Shown here: positions 1 to 5,375 of the stretch, piece after piece
How positions within the stretch are numbered: position 1 is the stretch's first letter
Layout: each line of letters begins with the position of its first letter
Source of the DNA: Oscillospiraceae bacterium
Lineage (GTDB): Bacteria > Bacillota > Clostridia > Oscillospirales > Ruminococcaceae
Reading direction: 5' to 3'
DNA: 8,227 bases
Assembly: GCA_900765125.1 (NCBI GenBank)
Contig: CAAFQL010000378.1
Coordinates: forward strand, 1 to 8,227
Made by a program: the position numbers and the translations under genes
Notes under the pieces: model-generated
What the model was told of the DNA's origin: nothing
What the model saw: only the letters and a program-made list of their open reading frames with translations
Databases searched by the model: none

Positions 1-1154
1 GAAATCTGTAATGCCTGCACCACTTCATTCCATCCCGATATTTTAATTGTGCTGAGAAATTGTTCCATTACTTCGTGATTGGGAATACTGATGGTTTTGG
101 TACAGGAATTATACGTCAGATAACCCAAATGCACCAACAGCGTTAAAACATCATCTTTGGATGCAAACGTTACCATATCGTTGCTGAAAGTAGTTGTGTC
201 AATCTCATAAGTTTCCCCTGACAACAGCTTTAAAATTACATCCTGTACACCAAATTCATTGGACTGAATATAGATTTTTAGTGCTTCATAAGTTTCCGTC
301 TGTGTCCAATAATTACTGAATTTTCCACGCAGCATTGCTTCTACCACTGACTTTGGATTGTAAATAGAAACGCCATCCACACGATATCCATCATACCAAC
401 GCTTTGTTTCTTCAAATGGCATATGATACTGTTCACAAAGTCCTTGAACTTCTTCTTCCGTAAATCCTGTAAATTCTTCAATTGGCTTAGCATCTGTCAT
501 GGAAATTTCCGTAAACATATTCAGTGCAGAATGTACCCCATACTTTTTAATAGGCAGAATTCCGGTCATGTAAGCAAGTGCCACATAGCTCTGATCTTTC
601 AGCAAACCACGAAGAAAATCCAGATATTTCGTCTGAGATTCTATGTCGTTTTTGTGTTCCCGAAAAATGCTGTCCCATTCGTCGATAATGAAAATAAAAG
701 GAATTTTCCGTTCTGCATAAATTTCGTCAAAAACAGAAATCAAGTCTTCCCAATCAAAACAATCCACATCTGCATATTCTTTTTTCAGCTCATGAAGCAG
801 TCTATTTTGCAGATGGATAAGCAATTCTTCCATGGATTTCGCACGTACTGAAAAACTTGCCATATTGACATGAATTACATTATACTGATTCAAGTGTTTT
901 TCAAAGCTGGGAGCCTGTGCAATCCTTAGATTTTGAAACATCTCTTTAGAATCACAGCCACGGCTATAATACGCTGTCAGCATATTGGCAGCCATAGATT
1001 TTCCGAACCGTCTGGGACGGCTTACACAAATAAACTGCTGTTCAGTATTCATAACCTTGTTTGTATAAGAAATCAGTTCACTCTTGTCAATATATATATC
1101 TGAATTTAATGCTCGCTGAAAATCTTTATTGTCCGGATTCAGGTAAATTCCCAT
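1..1154 (-). CDS. AAA-ATPase-like protein (PF09820 type), 3' end outside window
   Basis: The minus-strand frame is open from 1154 to the left edge (384 codons), so the gene is cut by the window, not broken. Its opening MGIYLNPDNKDF, an IDKSELI segment, and the family-specific nucleotide-binding motif VSRPRRFGKSM (about residues 44-54, K52) match the AAA-ATPase-like family common in gut clostridia. A Walker B FIFIIDEWD follows at about 153-161 (D158, E159). Further on come MTGILPIKKYG and a WYDGY...IYNPKSV block, both typical of the family. Members usually end in a PD-(D/E)XK nuclease-like domain, which would lie beyond the window. Their biological role is poorly established; mobile-element or defence functions have been suggested. 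I chose the ATG at 1154 over the one at 1160 because the AGGAGG is 8 nt away rather than 2. It has its own promoter, and its GC is visibly higher than the six-gene unit to the right, so it is probably independent of it. Confidence 0.86.
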   Translation of the reverse strand, partial: MGIYLNPDNKDFQRALNSDIYIDKSELISYTNKVMNTEQQFICVSRPRRFGKSMAANMLTAYYSRGCDSKEMFQNLRIAQAPSFEKHLNQYNVIHVNMASFSVRAKSMEELLIHLQNRLLHELKKEYADVDCFDWEDLISVFDEIYAERKIPFIFIIDEWDSIFREHKNDIESQTKYLDFLRGLLKDQSYVALAYMTGILPIKKYGVHSALNMFTEISMTDAKPIEEFTGFTEEEVQGLCEQYHMPFEETKRWYDGYRVDGVSIYNPKSVVEAMLRGKFSNYWTQTETYEALKIYIQSNEFGVQDVILKLLSGETYEIDTTTFSNDMVTFASKDDVLTLLVHLGYLTYNSCTKTISIPNHEVMEQFLSTIKISGWNEVVQALQI

Positions 1155-1162
1155 ATTCATCG

Positions 1163-1168
1163 CCTCCT
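1163..1168 (-). promoter_or_regulatory. Ribosome binding site AGGAGG that decides the start of the AAA-ATPase-like gene
   Basis: A perfect AGGAGG on the minus strand. Two in-frame ATG codons follow, at 1160 (2 nt away) and 1154 (8 nt away). The normal spacing favours 1154, which also gives the usual family N terminus MGIYLNP. Confidence 0.65.
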
Positions 1169-1208
1169 CGCACAATCTTACAAACCCGCTTTTCTACTTG
1201 TTAATTTT

Positions 1209-1237
1209 ATTATATCATATTTGCCGATTGATTTCAA
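1209..1237 (-). promoter_or_regulatory. Consensus sigma-70 promoter of the AAA-ATPase-like gene
   Basis: On the minus strand a -35 TTGAAA (1237-1232) is separated by exactly 17 nt from a perfect -10 TATAAT (1214-1209). Transcription would start near 1202, giving a leader of roughly 45-50 nt before the ATG at 1154. The match to the vegetative consensus predicts strong constitutive expression by the housekeeping sigma factor. Confidence 0.78.
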
Positions 1238-1243
1238 GTGCAT

Positions 1244-1357
1244 TCATTCAAAATCTTGTGCCATTAAAATAGTTACAAGTTTCATTGAAACATTATTAGT
1301 CTCTATCGTTTTAAATTCCTCTAAAAAACGTTTTCTGCCAGTCTCATCTGTTACCAT
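1244..1357 (-). pseudogene. Possible remnant of a decayed gene (37-codon open stretch)
   Basis: The minus strand reads MVTDETGRKRFLEEFKTI and continues to a TGA at 1246-1244 (37 aa). The composition, with alternating charged and hydrophobic residues, looks protein-like. The same frame continues upstream with coding-like text (YDVDFRK, SIK) broken by TAG and TAA stops, which suggests decay rather than an intact small gene. A weak AGGA lies about 12 nt before the ATG. I do not recognise the parent family. It could also be a real small protein or chance. Confidence 0.25.
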
Positions 1358-1529
1358 CTTTATTGACTACTTCCTAAAATCTACATCATATTATCTTCCA
1401 AGTTTCAATTTTTAACGCTCTTCCTTTTAAATTGATTGTATGGCTTTTGTCGTATTTTATTGTACACTATCAGAATTTGCAGTGTTCTTCTTGCAGGAAA
1501 ATCGAATAAAAAGAAAAGAGGTTAATATT

Positions 1530-1583
1530 ATGATTAAAGTTCAGGCTGATAAATTTGCGATTAAAACATGGCTGTTGATTTAA
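1530..1583 (+). pseudogene. 17-codon plus-strand ORF, possible truncated gene start
   Basis: ATG at 1530, preceded at 8 nt by AAAAGAGG (1514-1521), gives the peptide MIKVQADKFAIKTWLLI and a TAA at 1581-1583. The start looks genuine, with a good ribosome binding site and protein-like composition, but 17 residues is very short. Its stop coincides with the stop of the convergent sigma-factor gene (1582-1580), as expected if an insertion or deletion joined the 5' end of a former gene to the tail of the six-gene unit. A leader peptide or chance are alternatives. No strong promoter is evident; TTGATT (1432-1437) with TTTTAT (1455-1460) is a weak candidate. Confidence 0.25.
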
Positions 1584-1590
1584 AAATCAA
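1575..1590. repeat. Short inverted repeat at the tail-to-tail gene junction
   Basis: TTGATTT (1575-1581) and AAATCAA (1584-1590) are perfect complements around a 2-nt centre, and they span both overlapping stop codons. The repeat is AT-rich and lacks a clear U-tract on the minus strand, so it is not a convincing terminator. It could be a weak hairpin, a protein or integration site, or chance. Confidence 0.35.
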
Positions 1591-2662
1591 AAATTAGTAA
1601 GATCTCCTGTAGATGGCTTGAAGGATGCCGTAACTTGCGTAATGCTTTTGCTTCAATTTGACGTATTCGTTCACGAGTTACATTCATTTTATTACCTATT
1701 TCTTCAAGAGTATATTCACATCCAGATATAAGTCCATACCTCATACATATTACATCTTTTTCTCTGTCTGTCAAACTTTCAAGTACCGCAAATATTTTTT
1801 CGGTTTGCAAATTATTTTCAACTTGTTCTTCAACATTATCATTACTCATGATATTTATTTCATCAAGGGTTTCAAAAAAATCATACAAGTAATTATTTTC
1901 TTTTAATTTGAGAACAACAAGAGCATTTGCTGCTTCTCCATATGATAAACTTGTGCTATTATTTATAAGTTTGATTATTTCGTAATCTCCTATATAGTAA
2001 TGTTTAGAAACGATTTTTTCTATAATTTTAATTTGCTCTTGTGCGTGAATTGGTATCCTAATAAAGCTTTCATGGTCAGCTATATATCTGTCAATTCCTT
2101 GCATTATCCAAGTTGAACAATAGGCTGTAAAGCTAGGATGTTCATAAGGATTATAGAGCTCAATGGCCTTTAAGATACTCATGCAAGCTTCTTGAAAAAT
2201 GTCTTCCAAAGAAATGGTTGTCTTTTTTCTATAATTATACGCTATTCTTAATGCGACACGAATAAATTTGCGAAACAAAATATCTCTTGCATGATTGTTA
2301 CCACTTCGGATTTGAATGATTAGTTGATTGGCTTCTCCATGTTGAATAGGCGAAGCATTTTTTGCTATATCCACAACTATTTTCATAGCCGGATAATTTG
2401 AAAGAAAATAGTTGTATATTTTGTTATAGTCAACTTGTGTGTAGTCGATCAACTCATCTCTTGCTTTAAGACCGCCATCAGCTATGGTTGCATCATCTGT
2501 TACAAGGATTCCTAAATTGGTAATTTTCTTCATAACATAATCAGTATCAAAAAGAGAGATGTCTAACTCATCACAAATTTCATATACTTCATTACTTGTA
2601 ACAAAACCATTTTTAATATATAAATCATGCAACCTTTGAACAGCGTTATCTTTATCACTCAT
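1580..2662 (-). CDS. Accessory sigma-70-family RNA polymerase sigma factor
   Basis: A 360-aa protein with the layout of a primary-type sigma factor, though clearly not the housekeeping RpoD. Residues about 5-57 resemble region 1.1 in length and helical pattern. Region 2 runs from about 108 to 210 (LEDIFQEACMSILKAIELY, then FIRIPIHAQEQI). A diverged region 3 spans about 210-285. Region 4 spans about 290-350, and its helix-turn-helix VTRERIRQIEAKALRKLRHP is nearly identical to that of vegetative sigma factors. It would direct RNA polymerase to promoters. The -35-reading residues R330, E331 and R334 are kept, but in the -10-reading segment the usual W-W...Q..T pattern is T184-W185...Q188..D191, so -10 preference may differ. 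The start at 2662 has AAAGGG 7 nt upstream. Another ATG at 2667 meets a stop after two codons. It is the last gene of the unit, 11 nt after the 178-aa gene. Direct autoregulation or interference with phage transcription are both possible. Confidence 0.9.
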   Translation of the reverse strand: MSDKDNAVQRLHDLYIKNGFVTSNEVYEICDELDISLFDTDYVMKKITNLGILVTDDATIADGGLKARDELIDYTQVDYNKIYNYFLSNYPAMKIVVDIAKNASPIQHGEANQLIIQIRSGNNHARDILFRKFIRVALRIAYNYRKKTTISLEDIFQEACMSILKAIELYNPYEHPSFTAYCSTWIMQGIDRYIADHESFIRIPIHAQEQIKIIEKIVSKHYYIGDYEIIKLINNSTSLSYGEAANALVVLKLKENNYLYDFFETLDEINIMSNDNVEEQVENNLQTEKIFAVLESLTDREKDVICMRYGLISGCEYTLEEIGNKMNVTRERIRQIEAKALRKLRHPSSHLQEILLIFDF

Positions 2663-2673
2663 TGCATAACCCT

Positions 2674-3210
2674 TTAGAATGATGTTTTTCGTGCCAATTC
2701 GAGAATCTTGTCTAAGTCTAAATCCTCATTATAACGGTTATCAAAATCTTCAAGAAACTCGTATAAATTAGCAATGTAGTCATTTGATTTCTCAATTAAA
2801 TTTTCATATAAGACCTCAACTCCGCCGAGAACATATCTATCATACAGCAGCTCATCATCATCATTTTTGATTCCTCTAAAAGCCTTTTCAATTCTTTTTT
2901 CGGAATCAGGCTCATTTTCTTTATCTAAAAGCATAATAATCTTATAATTAAAATTCAAATCATCGGAATTTTTCATCAAAATATCCGGAAATATTTTCGT
3001 TGTACCACCTTGTGATGTGATGTCAACTTCCACTTTTCTGCTATATAAAAATCCTACAATAGGAGCAAGCAAATAGACATCAAAATTTCTCTGAAACAGG
3101 GAGTGCTTTTTTAGACTATTCCCTTCTTCGTTTGAAGTGGAAAATTCACCAGTCAACTTTATTACCATTTCAGAATGTTTCCCTCTGAATGAATATTCTT
3201 TATCAAACAT
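2674..3210 (-). CDS. Unrecognised 178-aa protein between the ATPase and the sigma factor
   Basis: I do not recognise a family. The 178-aa product is soluble-looking, with no signal peptide; the only notably hydrophobic stretch is FDVYLLAPIVGFLY (about residues 43-56), too short and isolated to call membrane. A charged, helical C-terminal half follows (EKRIEKAFRGI, YVLGGVEVLYENLI, then an acidic FLEDFDNRYNEDLDLD run at about 152-167). No catalytic motif is evident. The ATG at 3210 follows the ATPase stop by 3 nt, and a strong GGAAAGGAG lies just upstream inside the ATPase end, so the start is secure and coupled. Conserved placement beside an SMC-like ATPase suggests a partner of the ATPase, comparable to the small accessory subunits of Lamassu or ABC three-component systems. 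Sitting just before the sigma gene, it might instead modulate the sigma factor. Both are inference. Confidence 0.85.
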   Translation of the reverse strand: MFDKEYSFRGKHSEMVIKLTGEFSTSNEEGNSLKKHSLFQRNFDVYLLAPIVGFLYSRKVEVDITSQGGTTKIFPDILMKNSDDLNFNYKIIMLLDKENEPDSEKRIEKAFRGIKNDDDELLYDRYVLGGVEVLYENLIEKSNDYIANLYEFLEDFDNRYNEDLDLDKILELARKTSF

Positions 3211-3213
3211 AGC

Positions 3214-5220
3214 TTAGCTCCTTTCCTTAAAACAAGTTACTGTTTCTGATTTTTTATCGAACTCAAAACTTGCTCCTATTCTATCAGACATATATTGTTC
3301 AGCAATTTCGCCGTCAGTATCCTTGATGAAAATAATTACCTGTTCTGCAATACTGGGAAGCGTTTCACAAACTGACTGTATTCTTCTTTTATCAAAAGCA
3401 GACAGAGGAGCATCCATTACAAGAGGGTATGCTTCAGCGGACAAATCATAATTGTTGTTATTATCACTTTCACGAGCAACTTTAATAACGCCTGCAATAA
3501 ATGCAAATATAACAGAAATACTCTGTGCTGTGGAAGTATCATTCATTATGCCGCTATACGTACTATCATCAAAAACCATTGTGTGAATATTGTAATTATG
3601 ATCAATTTTGAGAGAAAGGCCACCTTTATATATTGTTTTAAAAATCTCATTAATCGCGGATTCAAGTTGCATACGAACATCTTTTTCACGCTTACTATAT
3701 TCTTGAGAAAGGATTTCAAAAATCTTTTCAGCATAAGTTTTGTAAACAGCAATCTTTTTATTATCATCACTCTGCAATGCAAGGCGATTTCTCTCTGTTT
3801 CTTGTCTGTCACGGTCCTTAGACAAGCTGCCTATCTGCATATTGATACTGCTAAGCTCAGCTTGCTTTTTTCTTTTATCCTCTTTATAGGAACTAAGTCT
3901 TACCTGATATTGACCAACACTTTCAAATGATTTGATTTTTTCTTCAAGATCCAAAATTTCAGCCTGTAAATCTTCATTACCAATTCTTCTTTCCTCAACC
4001 TCTGCAAGAATTGCTTTTATCACCTGATAGATGTTTTCACCGTTTTTTGTCCTATTCTTACATTCATTAGAAAACGTGCTTATCAGAGTGCCAAGTGACT
4101 GAGGAGGAATGTAGGCGAGTAAATCCTGTAAAGTTTTTAGTTCCTTACTTCCATCACAGATTTCACTTCCACAAATACAAGTTCCTCTTTTTACAAGAAA
4201 TTCAATTGTTCTTGCGTGAATATCAGGAATACCTTTATCAACTTTATCAGCATCTTTCAAAACTTCAAGTGCATCAGATACAAGTTTTTTATAGAAAAAA
4301 TACCTGTAATTTCTTTTAAATGATGATAGAATTTTGTCAGATGCTGAATCAATAAGTGTATTATTCATCTGTATTTCTTTTCTCTTGCGAACACACTCAG
4401 ATTGATATCTTTCTCCGTCTCTGTTTCGGGCAATTTTTTCAGTAAGCTTATCACATTCTGCCTCAATGGCTGGTAACTGTGTTTCTATATCTTCTTTCCT
4501 TGATATAAGTCTGTCAATCTCAGTTTGAAGTCTGTCATATTCCCTTGAATAAGAAGCAATTTTGCTGTCTGTACTTGCATCAAAGGCACTATTATAGCTT
4601 CCAATTACAGAATTCCTGCTGCCCGCTTTTTTATTGCCCCCAATATGACGTAATGCTTCTGAGTATGTATCTAATCCCAAAAGACGTTTAACGGCATTTG
4701 CAAATTCTTCGCTCTTGCCGGACTGAATTTCATCGCTCATTTTATCAATACGTTCACCATCAAAGAAAAAATAACGTGAAAGTTCTTGTGGAAGTATTTC
4801 CTTTATTTTAGCATTGAGTTGTGATTCTTTTACTGTTTCAATCTGACCGCTCTTATCTTTATAATGTATTACTATTCTTGTTGGCGATGGCTTTATATCA
4901 CCAGCTCTATCTTTAGTATATCCCTGATTTCTTGCTATTGTGTACTTTGTACCTTTATGTGTAAGTTTTAATTCTACAAGAACGGTAGTCACATCACCTA
5001 TAGGCATCTCATTAGCATAAGATAAGTTCAATACAGATTTTGTTTTAAAGTCAGTTTCTCCGTATAAGCACCAAGTAAATGCCTGTGCAAGCGTTGTTTT
5101 ACCAGAACCATTTTCGCCCATAATTACAGTTACATTTTTTTGAGGGTCAACAGAAAATTTAATATGATGCTCTCCCTTAAACTGACGGAAGTTTTTTAAA
5201 ATGATTTCATTTAATAGCAT
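3214..5220 (-). CDS. DndD/Rad50-like SMC-family ABC ATPase
   Basis: A 668-aa protein, the usual size of DndD-like ATPases. The N-terminal head opens with LNEIILKNFRQFKGEH and carries Walker A GENGSGKT (35-42) and the DndD-type block RYFFFDGERID (149-159). Coiled-coil-rich arms (about 215-300 and 405-500) flank a possible zinc hook, TCICGSEIC (C348, C350, C355). The C-terminal head has Walker B YPLVMDAPLSAFD (598-610, D603), where Ala follows the Asp as in DndD-like proteins rather than the Glu of Rad50, and an H-loop-like QVIIFIKDTDGE. The ABC signature region reads STAQS (563-567), without the usual Gly. Such proteins dimerise and couple ATP to binding or processing of DNA ends. Automatic pipelines may call it DndD, but no DndA/B/C/E genes are present, so sulfur modification is unlikely. 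GGGGGA 6 nt upstream supports the ATG at 5220, inside the end of the 54-aa gene. Confidence 0.9.
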   Translation of the reverse strand: MLLNEIILKNFRQFKGEHHIKFSVDPQKNVTVIMGENGSGKTTLAQAFTWCLYGETDFKTKSVLNLSYANEMPIGDVTTVLVELKLTHKGTKYTIARNQGYTKDRAGDIKPSPTRIVIHYKDKSGQIETVKESQLNAKIKEILPQELSRYFFFDGERIDKMSDEIQSGKSEEFANAVKRLLGLDTYSEALRHIGGNKKAGSRNSVIGSYNSAFDASTDSKIASYSREYDRLQTEIDRLISRKEDIETQLPAIEAECDKLTEKIARNRDGERYQSECVRKRKEIQMNNTLIDSASDKILSSFKRNYRYFFYKKLVSDALEVLKDADKVDKGIPDIHARTIEFLVKRGTCICGSEICDGSKELKTLQDLLAYIPPQSLGTLISTFSNECKNRTKNGENIYQVIKAILAEVEERRIGNEDLQAEILDLEEKIKSFESVGQYQVRLSSYKEDKRKKQAELSSINMQIGSLSKDRDRQETERNRLALQSDDNKKIAVYKTYAEKIFEILSQEYSKREKDVRMQLESAINEIFKTIYKGGLSLKIDHNYNIHTMVFDDSTYSGIMNDTSTAQSISVIFAFIAGVIKVARESDNNNNYDLSAEAYPLVMDAPLSAFDKRRIQSVCETLPSIAEQVIIFIKDTDGEIAEQYMSDRIGASFEFDKKSETVTCFKERS

Positions 5221-5375
5221 TTAACTTCCCCCTCAATAATATTCTTAATTTTTTTCACCATTTCCAAATCAGATATGCCCTTTGAGCTGATATTTTTTCC
5301 TTCTTCAATAATGATTTTTTTAAGAATAATATTTATCTTTTTAGGGTCAGTTAGTATGGATTCATTATTATTCAT
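5211..5375 (-). CDS. 54-aa small protein gene overlapping both neighbours
   Basis: An ATG at 5375, within the last codons of the helicase gene, opens a 54-codon frame (MNNNESILTDPKKINIILKK at the start, ending in VKCY) that stops at 5213-5211, inside the first codons of the ATPase gene. It fills the only gap between these two genes exactly and overlaps them by 8 and 10 nt, an arrangement typical of coupled subunits. GGGAGGA (about 11 nt upstream) gives a somewhat long but usable spacing. The product is small, rich in Lys, Ile and Glu, with two likely amphipathic helices (about 10-25 and 34-50), no signal peptide and no membrane segment. I recognise no family. By position it may bridge or regulate the helicase and the ATPase, similar to the small middle components of ABC three-component systems, but that is inference. 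Confidence 0.75.
   Translation of the reverse strand: MNNNESILTDPKKINIILKKIIIEEGKNISSKGISDLEMVKKIKNIIEGEVKCY

Larger units (their letters stand above)
1161..1579. other. AT-rich intergenic spacer between the AAA-ATPase-like gene and the six-gene unit
   Basis: About 420 bp with no confident full-length gene. Its left end carries the promoter and ribosome binding site for the left gene. The middle (1244-1365) reads on the minus strand as a short, coding-like but stop-interrupted stretch. The right part (1500-1583) holds a very short plus-strand ORF with a plausible ribosome binding site. I see no convincing rho-independent terminator for the sigma-factor gene that ends at 1580: there is a T-rich run on the minus strand at about 1505-1523 but no strong GC stem before it. 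A plus-strand frame at 1221-1415 is AT-rich with no recognisable content and I take it as chance. Confidence 0.6.

Noticed and set aside
423..851. Plus-strand open frame antisense to the AAA-ATPase-like gene
   Set aside because: It mirrors a well-supported gene, is Phe/Lys/Cys-rich as antisense frames are, and lacks a ribosome binding site. The other long antisense or offset frames (within 1658-1906, 3546-4319, 5802-6029, 6834-7046, 7416-7634, 7944-8186) were rejected for the same reason.
1464..1485. ACACT...AGTGT inverted repeat as an operator or terminator
   Set aside because: A stem of only 5 bp with a 12-nt loop in AT-rich DNA, with no linked promoter of quality.
1580..2662. Housekeeping rpoD
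   Set aside because: Regions 1.2, 2 and 3 are too diverged, and the context is a six-gene accessory unit rather than the dnaG-rpoD neighbourhood.
2659..2667. Two-codon ORF (ATG CAA TGA) overlapping the sigma start
   Set aside because: Too short to assess; probably chance in a junction, though it could slightly affect initiation.
3214..5220. Standard Dnd phosphorothioation locus suggested by the DndD-like ATPase
   Set aside because: No cysteine desulfurase, DndB, DndC or DndE gene is present; only the ATPase head motifs are DndD-like.
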